A stretch of DNA of 64,000 nt from Mangrovibacillus cuniculi (GCF_015482585.1 NZ_CP049742.1:454501-518500), one strand, 5' to 3'; numbered from the stretch's first letter, positions 50,069 to 62,328 are shown. Numbers and translations: made by a program. Notes: generated by a model not told the origin, from the letters alone.

Positions 50069-50077
50069 TATCTCCAG

Positions 50078-50464
50078 TTATCCTTTTCGCATATTATCTG
50101 GACTTTTCAGCCAGTGACGAATTCCTTTACCAGCGAAAGGTTCATCTTTGAATCTAGGAAGAATATGTAAGTGTGCATGCATAATGGATTGACCGCCTAC
50201 TGGATAGCAGTTCCACCCAACGGTATAACCATCTGGAGCGCAATCTGAATCTAGGATTTCTTTCACTTGGCCTAACAAGTCATACGTGGCATCCCATTCT
50301 TCTTTTGTTAAATCAAATAACGTTTCGCGATGCTCTTTTGGCACAATTACACCTGAGCCAGCTAGGATTTCTTGCGGCATTTGTAAGAAGCGACAATGTT
50401 CATTCTCTAACACAACTCGCTGTTGCTTAATCAATTCTAGTTTACAAAACGGGCAACCTTTCAT
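50078..50464 (-). CDS. HIT family protein
   Basis: A 128-residue histidine-triad protein with HAHLHILPR (about residues 100-108) and an N-terminal zinc pair, Cys4 and Cys7, in MKGCPFC. Expected activity is hydrolysis of nucleotidyl phosphoramidates or similar. ATG 50464 follows AGGTGGAG. An upstream in-frame start at 50512 has no site. It converges with the ars operon across array A8. Confidence 0.88.
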   Translation of the reverse strand: MKGCPFCKLELIKQQRVVLENEHCRFLQMPQEILAGSGVIVPKEHRETLFDLTKEEWDATYDLLGQVKEILDSDCAPDGYTVGWNCYPVGGQSIMHAHLHILPRFKDEPFAGKGIRHWLKSPDNMRKG

Positions 50465-50567
50465 GACGTTCACTCCACCTATAATCGATTCATTTATTTT
50501 ATAGTATAGCATTTATTTAAGTTAGTAGGGTGAGAGTTTCTTTTAGATACCAAATTTTTCATATAAA

Positions 50568-50600
50568 AAACGGACAAAACTGCAACAAGTTTTGTCCGCT
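50568..50600. terminator. katG terminator
   Basis: CGGACAAAAC (50571-50580) pairs perfectly with GTTTTGTCCG (50589-50598). An A-run on the plus-strand left gives a T-run on the minus strand, after katG. Confidence 0.88.
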
Positions 50601-50607
50601 AATAAAT

Positions 50608-52855
<2,248 letters not shown>

Positions 52856-53036
52856 ATTTTTATTATAAAGAAATAAAGATTAAAATCAACTAATAACACT
52901 CGTAAATGTGTAATGAATTTTCCCTCTTATAAAAAAGGATAAACGCTGTCCACCATTGCTATTCTATTAATCATAGAGATTAGTATGTTAGGAAATTTAT
53001 TTTGTTTACGATGTGGTCATAGTAGGCGGTCTAAAA

Positions 53037-53052
53037 TATAAAGCGCTTTCAT
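53037..53052 (-). promoter_or_regulatory. cre-like CcpA site before scoA
   Basis: Reading on the minus strand, ATGAAAGCGCTTTATA fits the cre consensus WTGAAARCGYTTWNN. It lies about 45 bases before the scoA start, so carbon catabolite repression of the ketone-body/acetoacetate genes is likely. Confidence 0.7.
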
Positions 53053-53094
53053 ATATACTATCGAATGCACTTTGTCCAAAGAGGAGGTCGAGTA

Positions 53095-53799
53095 ATGAAG
53101 GTACGTTATCCATCCGCACTGGAAGCAGTAGAAGCTGTAAAAGACGGTGCAACAATTATGGTTGGTGGATTTGGGTTAGTTGGTATTCCAGAAAAGTTCC
53201 TTTTAGCACTTCGAGAAAAAGGAGTAAAAGATCTAACAGTCATTTCTAACAACTGTGGGGTAGATGATTGGGGTTTAGGTTTGTTACTTCGGAATCGTCA
53301 AATCAAGAAAATGGTGGGCTCTTACGTAGGAGAAAATAAGGAATTTGAACGACAAGTTTTAAGTGGGGAATTAGAAGTGGAGTTGCTACCACAAGGAACT
53401 TTGGCGGAAAAAATTCGTGCTGGTGGTGCTGGAATTCCTGCATTTTATACGCAAGCTGGTGTGGGGACACCAATAGCCGAAGGAAGAGAACTACGAGAGT
53501 TTAACGGGAAAACGTATATGTTAGAGGAATCCTTGGTTGCAGATGTCAGTCTGATTAGAGCGTATCAAGCTGATGCAAAAGGAAACTTACAATACCGTTT
53601 AACTGCAAGAAACTTTAATCCACTAATGGCTGCTGCTGGAAAAATTACCTTAGCAGAAGTGGAAGAAATCTCTGAGACATACCTCCTACCGGACCACGTC
53701 CACACGCCAGGGATATACGTCGATGGCTTATTTCAAACAAAACAAGAAAAGAGAATCGAACGCCGTACCGTTCGTGTTAAGGAGGAAACGAATCAATGA
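53095..53799 (+). CDS. scoA: 3-oxoacid CoA-transferase subunit A
   Basis: A 234-residue alpha subunit of a family I CoA-transferase (succinyl-CoA:3-ketoacid type, also called acetoacetyl-CoA transferase). Motifs are [16 protein letters not shown] (about residues 19-34), [13 protein letters not shown] and [25 protein letters not shown] 53095 follows AGAGGAGG. It overlaps scoB by four bases, and a GntP-like permease follows, so the unit should import and activate short-chain ketoacids. Confidence 0.93.
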   Translation: MKVRYPSALEAVEAVKDGATIMVGGFGLVGIPEKFLLALREKGVKDLTVISNNCGVDDWGLGLLLRNRQIKKMVGSYVGENKEFERQVLSGELEVELLPQGTLAEKIRAGGAGIPAFYTQAGVGTPIAEGRELREFNGKTYMLEESLVADVSLIRAYQADAKGNLQYRLTARNFNPLMAAAGKITLAEVEEISETYLLPDHVHTPGIYVDGLFQTKQEKRIERRTVRVKEETNQ

Positions 53800-54431
53800 C
53801 ACTTTCTTCACGCGAGCGAATTGCCATTCGAGCAGAACAAGAAATTGGTCAAGGAAATTACGTAAACCTTGGAATTGGCATGCCGACATTGGTTGCGAAT
53901 TATTTGGATCCCCAAAAAGAGGTGACGCTTCATTCGGAAAATGGATTACTTGGCATCGGACCTTTTCCGACAGAAGAAGAGTTAGACCCTGATTTAATTA
54001 ATGCTGGGAAAGAAACCGTTACAGCGGTTCTTGGTGCATCTTATTTTGATAGTGCGGAATCATTTGGCATGATTCGTGGCGGTCATATTGATGTCGCGAT
54101 TTTAGGTGGAATGGAAGTGTCTGCTTCAGGAGACTTGGCTAATTGGATGATTCCAGGAAAGATGATAAAAGGCATGGGAGGCGCGATGGACCTTGTGCAT
54201 GGGGCAAAACGTGTCATTGTCATCATGGAACATGTAAATAAGAAAAACGAACCGAAAATTGTTCCAGAGTGTACGCTTCCGTTAACAGGGAAAGGGGTGG
54301 TGAATAGAATTATCACGGATAGAGCGGTAATCGATGTGACAGATAATGGATTAGCATTAGTAGAAATTCTAACAGATGAAACGTTTGAGGAAATACAGTC
54401 TATTACTGGTGTTCCGCTAGTTCAAAAATAA
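53796..54431 (+). CDS. scoB: 3-oxoacid CoA-transferase subunit B
   Basis: A 211-residue beta subunit. The catalytic Glu is in [12 protein letters not shown] (about residue 48), the motif that forms the glutamyl-CoA thioester. VNLGIGMPT and [19 protein letters not shown] are also typical. Start ATGA overlaps the scoA stop, giving coupled 1:1 synthesis. Confidence 0.94.
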   Translation: MTLSSRERIAIRAEQEIGQGNYVNLGIGMPTLVANYLDPQKEVTLHSENGLLGIGPFPTEEELDPDLINAGKETVTAVLGASYFDSAESFGMIRGGHIDVAILGGMEVSASGDLANWMIPGKMIKGMGGAMDLVHGAKRVIVIMEHVNKKNEPKIVPECTLPLTGKGVVNRIITDRAVIDVTDNGLALVEILTDETFEEIQSITGVPLVQK

Positions 54432-54446
54432 GGGAGGGTATGCAAT

Positions 54447-55766
54447 ATGTGGAGTATGATTGGGTTGGTTGGTGGATTGGCCTTATTAATTTTTTTAACG
54501 ATGCGTGGCATGAACTTATTAATTGCAGGTCCTTTGTGTGCTTTATTCGTAGCTCTTCTTAGTGGAATGCCGTTATTCCCACAATTGGCAGCGGAAGGGC
54601 AAGCAAACTTTGTGGCAAACTACATGTCTGGTTTCTCTGGCTTTGTTACTTCCTGGTATTTAATGTTCTTACTAGGAGCGATTTTTGGTAAAGTAATGGA
54701 GGATAGCGGTGCAGCAGATGCCGTTTCTAACTGGATTGTCAGTAAACTTGGTATGAAACGTGCCGTATTTGCAATTGTTTTAGCGTGTGCGGTGTTAACG
54801 TACGGTGGAGTAAGTTTGTTCGTTGTAGCATTCTCTGTTTACCCGATGGCGATTAGCCTATTTAAGAAAGCGGATCTTCCAAGACGATTTATTCCAGCTG
54901 CGTTAGCATTTGGATCTGTAACGTTTACGATGACATCTGCAGGATCACCTGAGATTCAAAACTGGATTCCGATTCAATTTCTTGAAACTTCTCCTTATGC
55001 AGGATGGGAAGTAAGTTTACTGGTTGCGGTGTTCATGATGGTGTTTGGTTATTGGTGGTTAAAACGCATGATTTCAAAGGCTGTGGCAAAGGGAGAGCGT
55101 TTCGTTTCTCGTGACACAGATCCTGAACAAACAGAACGTGACTTACCAAACCCAGTGATGGGCATGATTCCATTGTTTGTCGTTTTAGCATTCTCTTTCT
55201 TTTTCCACGATAAGTTAATGCAATCTGCTTTAATTGTGGCATTATTAGGAGGAATAATCGCTACTTATGTATTGAACCGTAAGTATTTTAAATCGTTCTG
55301 GAATGCCTTGTCGGAAGGAACGATGGGAGCGTTAATAGCGATTGGTAATACGGCGGCAGTAGTAGGGTTCGGTGGTGTGGCAAAAGCAGTACCAGCGTTC
55401 CAAGTTACAGTAGATGCAATGACTTCCATTCCAGGTAGCCCATTAATTGGTGCAGCTATTGCGGTTTCCGTAATTGCCGGTATGACTGGTTCTGCTTCAG
55501 GTGGTCAGGCCATCGCATTACCGTTGATTGCTCCACAATATATTGATGCAGGTGTAAACACAGAAGCATTGCACCGAGTTGTTGCCATTTCCTCAGGTGC
55601 ACTTGATTCCTTACCGCATAATGGATATGTAGTTACAACAGTTCGTGCCATTTGTGGTGAGTCTCACGCTGCTGCATATGGACCAGTTGCTGCGTTAACG
55701 GTAATTGTTCCGTTAATTGGTGTAATTATTGCAATTGCATTGTTCTCCATGGGATTTGGAATTTAA
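54447..55766 (+). CDS. yxjC: GntP-family permease (YxjC-like)
   Basis: A 439-residue transporter with about 12 hydrophobic helices. Family segments include LTYGGVSLFVVAFSVYPMA and TMTSAGSPEIQNWIP, and GSASGGQAIALPLIAP. In B. subtilis the related yxjC lies beside scoA-scoB. Uptake of hydroxybutyrate, acetoacetate or similar acids is inferred. It is 15 bases after scoB and ends in a terminator. Confidence 0.87.
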   Translation: MWSMIGLVGGLALLIFLTMRGMNLLIAGPLCALFVALLSGMPLFPQLAAEGQANFVANYMSGFSGFVTSWYLMFLLGAIFGKVMEDSGAADAVSNWIVSKLGMKRAVFAIVLACAVLTYGGVSLFVVAFSVYPMAISLFKKADLPRRFIPAALAFGSVTFTMTSAGSPEIQNWIPIQFLETSPYAGWEVSLLVAVFMMVFGYWWLKRMISKAVAKGERFVSRDTDPEQTERDLPNPVMGMIPLFVVLAFSFFFHDKLMQSALIVALLGGIIATYVLNRKYFKSFWNALSEGTMGALIAIGNTAAVVGFGGVAKAVPAFQVTVDAMTSIPGSPLIGAAIAVSVIAGMTGSASGGQAIALPLIAPQYIDAGVNTEALHRVVAISSGALDSLPHNGYVVTTVRAICGESHAAAYGPVAALTVIVPLIGVIIAIALFSMGFGI

Positions 55767-55823
55767 GTTTATAAGAATTTCCTTATATTTATAGAATTTG
55801 AAACTTTCAATAGAAGAAAAGAG

Positions 55824-55864
55824 TGGCCTGGGGTGATTTAATCATTCTGGGTCTTTTTGTTTTG
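55824..55864 (+). terminator. sco operon terminator
   Basis: CCTGGGGTGATT pairs with AATCATTCTGGG (within 55827-55851) using several G-U pairs, followed by TCTTTTTGTTTT. Confidence 0.72.
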
Positions 55865-55977
55865 TCAACTGGTTAAAACTGGTTCTTGCATAAAATAATT
55901 ACTAATTTGTTATCCTTCTAGTCTATCTTGGCCAAACTATCACCAAAGTGCGTATGCTAAAAGAGGTGGTAGTTGCG

Positions 55978-57300
55978 ATGTTAAGTATGATTGGCTTACT
56001 TGGTGGGCTAATTTTATTAATTTTATTAACAATGAAAGGTATGAATTTACTTATAGTTGGGCCATTATGTGCCTTGTTTGTTGCTGTCTTAAGCGGAATT
56101 CCTTTATTTCCACAGTTAGCTGGCGAAGGAGAGGTGAACTATTTTACAGGCTATATGGAAGGTTTTACTGGGTTCATTGCTTCTTGGTACTTTATGTTTT
56201 TACTTGGAGCAATTTTTGGTAAAGTAATGGAAAAAAGTGGTGCGGCAGATGCTGTTTCCAATTGGATTGTTGGTAAACTTGGTATTAAGAAAGCGGTTTT
56301 CGCCATTGTATTAGCCTGTGCGGTTCTTACTTATGGTGGCGTAAGTTTATTCGTCGTAGCATTCTCGGTATATCCAATGGCTGTGAGCTTATTCAAAAAA
56401 GCTGATCTGCCAAGGCGGTTTATCCCTGCTGCTTTAGCGTTTGGGTCGGTTACTTTTACCATGACTTCCGCTGGCTCACCAGAAATTCAAAACTGGATTC
56501 CAATAGAATATTTAGGCACCTCACCTTATGCGGGGTGGGAAGTTAGTATCATTGTTGCATTATTTATGATGATCTCAGGGTATGTACTTTTGAAACTTAT
56601 GATTAATAGAGCAGTTAATAACGGAGAGACGTTTGAAGTGAGAGAAGATGATCCAGAAGAGACAGACCGTGAATTACCGAATCCTTTCCTATCCTTGATT
56701 CCATTATTAGTCGTTCTCGGTTTTTCATTTAGTTTTCACGACTCTTTAAAGGAATCGGCGTTAATCATTGCGTTATCAGGTGGAGTGATTGCTACAATTA
56801 TTATTAACAAAAAGTACTTCACATCATTTGGGAAAGCTTTCTCCGAAGGAACGATGGGAGCACTAGTTGCGATTGGGAATACCGCTGCAGTGGTTGGTTT
56901 TGGAGGAGTGGCAAAAGTGGTTCCAGCGTTTCAAGTTGCTGTTGATACGATGACTTCTTTACCAGGAAGTCCGTTAATTGGTGCAGCCATTGCAGTATCT
57001 GTGATTGCTGGGATGACTGGATCGGCTTCTGGTGGGCAAGTTATTGCATTACCTTTAATTGCTCCGCATTATATCGACATGGGAGTAAACCCAGAGGCTC
57101 TTCATAGAGTAGTTGCCATTTCATCAGGTGCGATTGACTCGCTACCTCATAATGGATATGTGGTGACAAATATCAGAGCAATTTGCGGCGAGACACATGC
57201 GGCTGCCTATTTACCGGTTGCTATACTCACTGTGTTACTGCCACTAATAGGCTTGGTTTTGGCAATCGTGTTATTCTCGTTTGGTCTTGGAATACAATAA
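55978..57300 (+). CDS. second GntP-family permease, paralog of 54447-55766
   Basis: A 440-residue transporter that agrees with its neighbour in most residues, including LTYGGVSLFVVAFSVYP and SAGSPEIQNWIP. Divergence is greatest in the central loop (about residues 200-240, FEVREDDPEETDREL versus the first copy). It has its own upstream region after a terminator, so can be regulated separately. ATG 55978 follows AGAGGTGG. It ends 22 bases before repeat R2. This is a tandem duplication. Confidence 0.87.
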   Translation: MLSMIGLLGGLILLILLTMKGMNLLIVGPLCALFVAVLSGIPLFPQLAGEGEVNYFTGYMEGFTGFIASWYFMFLLGAIFGKVMEKSGAADAVSNWIVGKLGIKKAVFAIVLACAVLTYGGVSLFVVAFSVYPMAVSLFKKADLPRRFIPAALAFGSVTFTMTSAGSPEIQNWIPIEYLGTSPYAGWEVSIIVALFMMISGYVLLKLMINRAVNNGETFEVREDDPEETDRELPNPFLSLIPLLVVLGFSFSFHDSLKESALIIALSGGVIATIIINKKYFTSFGKAFSEGTMGALVAIGNTAAVVGFGGVAKVVPAFQVAVDTMTSLPGSPLIGAAIAVSVIAGMTGSASGGQVIALPLIAPHYIDMGVNPEALHRVVAISSGAIDSLPHNGYVVTNIRAICGETHAAAYLPVAILTVLLPLIGLVLAIVLFSFGLGIQ

Positions 57301-57322
57301 CAGGCTGGAACAAAACCCAAAT

Positions 57323-57624
57323 GTGACTGCACAGGGATTTCCGCTGCAGGGGGACGCTTTCCACGGGGCGGGTTGCTGTATTGAAAAGCGGAAGGCGCGC
57401 GTTTAGATGCGGCAGCAAACTTGGAGGGACCGAGGAGGCAGCTCTTCAGCCACCACAGGGCCATCTGAGTTTGCCGAGCATCTGCGCACCTGGAGCTAGA
57501 CATCGCTCTCGTCGCGGTAGTTCGCGCTCCTGTGGGGTCTCAGTAACCCACCTTTCCCGTAGGAGTCGCCCCCTTCCGCTCCAATCCCAAAGGTAGTATT
57601 AGTAGGGACAATAATTCTGCAGTA
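57323..57624 (+). repeat. GC-rich dispersed repeat, copy R2
   Basis: Second copy of the element at 39842-40143 in the same orientation. Only scattered differences and one indel near 57502 were seen over the shared core. Ends show ACTGCA/TGCAGT and GGGATT/AATCCC inverted pairs. It lies just after the second permease gene, between convergent genes. No coding content is supported, though long frames occur on both strands because of GC bias. Confidence 0.9.
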
Positions 57625-57697
57625 ATTTAATTTTAAAGTCATAAATATTGGCTCCAAAAGGTATAACAGTTTATTTCTTTTGTCACAGCCTTTTTTG

Positions 57698-58243
57698 TCA
57701 TTTCTTCCTCGGAGGATAATCCAACAACAATCCTTCGTAAATCGGCTCCAACCTGTCACTTTTACGGAAATCATCTGGTGTCACTAAAGCAGGAATCTTA
57801 TCCCACAGACGTATACCAGATCGTTGCAAAATTTCCCACACAAACTGTGAGCAGAAATAAGCTTTTCTGGATTCGATTGGTACTTCAACAGATACGCCTA
57901 GAACACCAAGTAAATTATACGAAAACTTCTCCTTATTCTTGATAAAGACTTCTAGTATCCTCTTCATCTTCTTAACTTCTCGCTCCGTCACTTCTAATCG
58001 ATAGATGATGCACGTAGTTTTTGGGTATTTACTATATGTTCCAGTCCAAACATCCTCTTTTACGAATCCACCTGATAACGGATTTCTTGGTTGAAGGCGG
58101 CCAAAGCTGTACATGTCAGACAAATCCTCTGCGAAAGAAATAGAGGCATGATTATATGGAGCTTTTGTATATACTTTTATCGAACGAGTAAAAAGCGTTC
58201 CAGTATCCGAAAGCAATATGTATATGTATGTATTACCAGTCAT
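57698..58243 (-). CDS. YiiX/permuted NlpC-P60-like hydrolase
   Basis: A 181-residue protein of the permuted papain-like amidase group. NHASISF (His about residue 31) comes first and YFCSQFVWEIL (Cys about 131) later, the reversed His...Cys order of YiiX/NlpC-P60 permuted proteins. No signal peptide is visible. The substrate could be an amide or lipid-linked bond, but cannot be fixed. It diverges from the CdsA-like gene. Confidence 0.78.
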   Translation of the reverse strand: MTGNTYIYILLSDTGTLFTRSIKVYTKAPYNHASISFAEDLSDMYSFGRLQPRNPLSGGFVKEDVWTGTYSKYPKTTCIIYRLEVTEREVKKMKRILEVFIKNKEKFSYNLLGVLGVSVEVPIESRKAYFCSQFVWEILQRSGIRLWDKIPALVTPDDFRKSDRLEPIYEGLLLDYPPRKK

Positions 58244-58326
58244 TCCTATTATCCTTTCATTTACAATCGTATGATTTCTATTCTATTATACTATTGAAGT
58301 GCATTGTAAGAAATGGGAGGTTTTTC

Positions 58327-59241
58327 ATGACAGAATCTATAGTCATTTTATCCATTGCAGCTCTTGGGCTGCTTATAGCAACAATTGTTTTTACTCATAT
58401 GAAAAAAACAAAGCCTTACAGAGATTTTTCTACCATTATGTTACGCATTAAAACGTGGTGGGGAATGCTTGCCATATTTACAGTTGCAACCTTATTTCAT
58501 TCAGCGATTTCGCTATTATCTTTAATGCTTTTATGTTTCCTTGCTTTAAAAGAATATTTTTCCATGATGCGAACGAGAAAAGCAGATAGGCAGTTATTTA
58601 TTTGGGCGTACTTGGCCATACCCATTCAATTTTATTGGATTTATATAGATTGGTATGGGATGTATATCGTCTTTATTCCTGTTTATATTTTTCTGTTATT
58701 ACCCATGGCTAGAGTCTTCCGTAATGGAACACTTGGATTCTTAAGGTCCGTTAGCTCTACTCAATGGGGGCTGATGCTTATGGTATTCGGTTTAAGTCAT
58801 TTAGCTTATTATCAAACAGCGACACCGCAGTATGGCGCGGAACTGGTGTTATACCTAGTTGTCTTAACGCAAGTAAGTGATATCGTCCATAACTATGTAT
58901 CTATTTATTTTGGGAAACACAAGGTAGTACCTACAGCTAACCCTGCCATCACTTGGGAAGGATTTACTGCATCTCTTTTGGTAACCACACTACTTGCGTG
59001 GGTGCTATATCCTCATCTCACGCCAGTAAATGAACTCTACGGGGTATTGTCTGGTGCCTTAATTTGTATCGCGGGATTCTTTGGGATGTTGACAATCTCT
59101 GTCTTAAAACGAGACTTACTTATTGGGAACAGATCGAAATTTGATCAGTTAAAAGATCAGTATTTAAATCGGGTAGATAGTTTAACCTATACAGCACCTG
59201 TATTCTTTCATGTTACGAGATATTTTTTCGATTTTATGTAA
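58327..59241 (+). CDS. CdsA-like phosphatidate cytidylyltransferase homologue
   Basis: A 304-residue polytopic membrane protein (about eight helices). The C-terminal signature region reads SVLKRDLLIGN and later NRVDSLTY, which corresponds to the CdsA signature (S-x-x-K-R ... D-R-x-D) with changes, including Asn for the first Asp. So it belongs to the family but may be a paralog using another substrate. ATG 58327 follows GGGAGG. An ATP-grasp gene follows, 66 bases downstream. Confidence 0.8.
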   Translation: MTESIVILSIAALGLLIATIVFTHMKKTKPYRDFSTIMLRIKTWWGMLAIFTVATLFHSAISLLSLMLLCFLALKEYFSMMRTRKADRQLFIWAYLAIPIQFYWIYIDWYGMYIVFIPVYIFLLLPMARVFRNGTLGFLRSVSSTQWGLMLMVFGLSHLAYYQTATPQYGAELVLYLVVLTQVSDIVHNYVSIYFGKHKVVPTANPAITWEGFTASLLVTTLLAWVLYPHLTPVNELYGVLSGALICIAGFFGMLTISVLKRDLLIGNRSKFDQLKDQYLNRVDSLTYTAPVFFHVTRYFFDFM

Positions 59242-59307
59242 CGAGCAGAAAATTTACATACTATTCGGGAAACAGGTATCATGGGTGTAAGACAGGAGGA
59301 GACTAAC

Positions 59308-60240
59308 ATGACGAAGATTTATATATTACATGAAAACGATGAATGGACCGTTCACTTAACGAACCGACTAGATGAATTAGGAGCTCCTTATGAAAAGTGG
59401 CATTTGTCAGAGGGAAGTATTGACCTTTCTAAAGAGCCACCTGAAGGAATCTTTTATAATAGAATGAGTGCTTCTTCTCATACGCGAGGACACCGCTTTG
59501 CACCGGAATTTACGACCCAAGTTATTGCCTGGCTAGAAGCACATGGAAGAACCGTCGTAAATGGAAGCGGAGCAATTCGATTAGAAGTAAGTAAAGTGTT
59601 GCAAGATTTGGCTCTTCGAAAGCATGGTGTTTTGACGCCTAAGACGGTTGCAGCTGTCGGTGAGAAGTCGCTAAAGGAAGCGGTAGATGCATTTGATGGG
59701 CAATCTTTTATCACGAAACATAATCGTGCAGGAAAAGGTTTAGGTGTTCAGTTGTTTTTATCCAAAGAAGGATTCTACCAATATGTAGACAGCGGTGTGT
59801 GGAAGGATACAGTGGATGGAATTACTTTGTTACAGCAGTATGTCCAGTCACCTGAATCCTACATCACTCGTTGCGAATTTATTAATGGAAAGTTTTTATA
59901 CGCAGTGCGAGTAGATACGTCTGAGGGATTTGAATTATGTCCTGCGGATGCCTGTCAGATTGGTGATAAGTTCTGTCCGGTTGGAGAGAACGAGAAGCGT
60001 CCGAAGTTTGACATTATAGAAGGTTTTAATGATCCAATCATCGAGAAATATGAAGCTTTCTTACAAGAAAATGATATACAGGTAGCTGGAATCGAATCGG
60101 TTGTAGATAAAGAAGGAAATCGTTACACATATGATGTGAACACGAATACGAATTATAACAAAGAGGCAGAAGAAAAAGTGCAAGTATTTGCAATGAAGGA
60201 ATTAGCTCTCTACTTACAGCAACTTCTAAAAGGTGAATAA
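59308..60240 (+). CDS. ATP-grasp ligase (RimK-like)
   Basis: A 310-residue ATP-grasp enzyme. The ATP-binding lid FITKHNRAGKGLGVQLF (about residues 133-149) and metal-binding end YTYDVNTNTNYN (about 277-288) are clear. It is predicted to form an amide bond by carboxylate-amine ligation, like RimK and glutathione-synthetase-like proteins. The acceptor is unknown. ATG 59308 follows AGGAGGA. Confidence 0.83.
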   Translation: MTKIYILHENDEWTVHLTNRLDELGAPYEKWHLSEGSIDLSKEPPEGIFYNRMSASSHTRGHRFAPEFTTQVIAWLEAHGRTVVNGSGAIRLEVSKVLQDLALRKHGVLTPKTVAAVGEKSLKEAVDAFDGQSFITKHNRAGKGLGVQLFLSKEGFYQYVDSGVWKDTVDGITLLQQYVQSPESYITRCEFINGKFLYAVRVDTSEGFELCPADACQIGDKFCPVGENEKRPKFDIIEGFNDPIIEKYEAFLQENDIQVAGIESVVDKEGNRYTYDVNTNTNYNKEAEEKVQVFAMKELALYLQQLLKGE

Positions 60241-60314
60241 GGGTTTTGGTTGTTCTTTCCTACACTAAAGGAGTATACTTATTGAAGGAAATGTTTGTAG
60301 AAAGAAGGGACCAT

Positions 60315-60962
60315 ATGGCGAATACACACGTTTACTCAAAAGGAGAAGAAATTTCTAATGCTGTCACGCATGGGATTGGCGCTCTCTTAAGTATCGCTGC
60401 ATTAGTATTATTGATTGTTTTTTCTTCCATTCACGGAACAGCATGGCACGTAGTTAGCTTCACATTGTTTGGAGCAACAATGTTTATTTTGTATATGTCA
60501 TCTACGTTAGTTCATAGTTTCCCAGAAGGAAAAGCGAAGGATGTCTTTGAGATCTTAGATCATTCTTCCATCTATTTCTTTATCGCGGGAACGTACACAC
60601 CATTTCTTTTCGTCGTCGTTCAAGGTGCACTTGGATGGACACTATTTGGAATCGTGTGGGGGCTTGCAATTGGCGGGACTATCTTTAAAGTTTTTTTTGT
60701 AAAGAAATTCTTGTTCATCTCGACATTGCTATACGTCGTTATGGGGTGGCTAATTGTCTTTGCATGGGATCCATTAGTATCTACATTACACCCTAATGGA
60801 GTCGTTTTATTAGTAGCAGGTGGAATTTGTTACACAGTTGGTGCAATCTTCTACGTGTGGAGAGCTTTCCCACATCATCACGCTGTGTGGCACTTGTTCG
60901 TAATTGCTGGATCTGTGCTTCATTTCTTTTCGGTTTTACTATACGTGTTACAAGTAAACTAA
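60315..60962 (+). CDS. yplQ: PAQR/hemolysin III family membrane protein
   Basis: A 215-residue seven-helix protein of the hemolysin III/PAQR family. Metal-site motifs are SSTLVHSFP (Ser and His about residue 66), FEILDHSSIYFFIAGTYTP (Asp and His about 82-83) and HHHAVWHLFVIAG (C-terminal His pair). Despite the name, most bacterial members are not proven toxins. B. subtilis YplQ is the counterpart. ATG 60315 follows AGAAGGGA. Confidence 0.87.
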   Translation: MANTHVYSKGEEISNAVTHGIGALLSIAALVLLIVFSSIHGTAWHVVSFTLFGATMFILYMSSTLVHSFPEGKAKDVFEILDHSSIYFFIAGTYTPFLFVVVQGALGWTLFGIVWGLAIGGTIFKVFFVKKFLFISTLLYVVMGWLIVFAWDPLVSTLHPNGVVLLVAGGICYTVGAIFYVWRAFPHHHAVWHLFVIAGSVLHFFSVLLYVLQVN

Positions 60963-60970
60963 TAAAATTT

Positions 60971-61012
60971 GCCTATCGACCGAGAACTTCTTGGAAGATA
61001 GGCTTTTTTTGT
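60971..61012 (+). terminator. intrinsic terminator
   Basis: GCCTATC (60971-60977) pairs with GATAGGC (60997-61003), followed by seven T. Confidence 0.85.
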
Positions 61013-61152
61013 ACATGACTAGTAGTTAACGAAGTATCCTATTTAAATGAAACTTTTTCACGCTTAATAGAGTAAATAATACAAAATGGGGTATAAGTTA
61101 TTATCCTAGCAAGGTAAAATGGATGTATAGAATTTATTTATAGGAGATTACG

Positions 61153-62279
61153 ATGAAAAAGTCTAAACTGCAATTTTGGTTAATTCAGATTCTATTGTTA
61201 TTAGCAATTATTTTTGTCGGTTCGCAAGTTTCTTTCTTCTTGCAGCCAATCGCAGTGTTCTTTTCTACTTTATTTTTCCCTATCCTTGTTGCGGGCTTGC
61301 TTTACTACTTACTAAATCCGTTGGTGAATCTTCTAAGTGAAAGAAAAGTACCAAGGTTGGTAAGTATACTGATTGTGTTTTTATCTGTGATAGGAATAGT
61401 GGTGTTAGTTGTCAGATTAGTAGCTCCTACCATTTCAGAGCAGATTAATCAGTTAGTAAACGACATTCCGAAGTATGCAGACCAAGTGGTAGTGTTGGTA
61501 GAAGATGTAGCGAATTCCACAGAGTACGAGTGGATGTTAAATCAAGACTATGTAAAGATTGAAGATGTTGAGGAAACGGTTGTGAACTATGCTGAAACAC
61601 TTCCTCAAAAGGTTGTTACGGGTGTTTCTGCAATATTTGGCTTTGTGACAAGTTTTGCTGTTATTGTTGTGACGGTTCCGTTCTTACTTTTCTACTTAAT
61701 GAAAGATGGTCACAGAATTCCCAATAATTTAGCGAAGTTATTCCCGTTAACGATGAGGCATGAAATCCTTCGATTACTTCGAAACACCTCTCAAACGCTT
61801 GCTTCGTACATACAAGGTCAGGTAATTGTTTCTTTATTTGTAGGTACGTTAGCGTTTATTGGATATTTAATCATTGATTTACGCTATGCGTTAGTTTTGG
61901 CGATTATTGTAGTGTTTACAAACATTATTCCATTCGTCGGACCAATTATCGGAGGGGCACCTGCTGTAATCGTTGGATTCTTCGAGTCTCCAACACAAGG
62001 ATTGCTAGCTTTACTAGTAATCACTATTGCACAACAATTAGAAGGAAACGTACTATCTCCATTAATTTTAGGAAAGTCCTTACAAATACACCCAGCGACA
62101 ATTATCATTGTCTTGCTGGTAGCAGGTAATATTGCGGGTGTGTTAGGTATGTTATTGGGGTACCAACTTTCGCCGTAATCCGTACGATTGTTGTGAACAT
62201 TATTGACATGTTTGCACGAAGGAATGAACGATATCAAAATCAATATGGGTGGAAAGAGAAAGATGATCTACCTTCATAG
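61153..62279 (+). pseudogene. yueF: AI-2E family transporter-like protein, frameshifted near C-terminus
   Basis: The frame encodes 341 residues of an AI-2E family (PerM/YueF-type) membrane protein with about eight helices, including VFTNIIPFVGPIIGG. It ends abruptly after GMLLG, where a GGGG run (62157-62160) loses frame. One inserted G lets the reading continue VPTFAVIRTIVVNIIDMF and a polar tail to TAG 62277. The missing last 40 residues are usual for the family, so this is either a late frameshift or a sequence error. The function (export or antiport) is uncertain. Confidence 0.85.
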
Positions 62280-62328
62280 TTCTAATGTGTCTAGCACATA
62301 CTACCTCTAAAAGAGTAGAGGTGTTGGA

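Noticed and set aside
60315-60962. Hemolysin III-like protein as a toxin
   Set aside because: The family is PAQR-like membrane proteins found in many harmless Bacillus. The name is historical.
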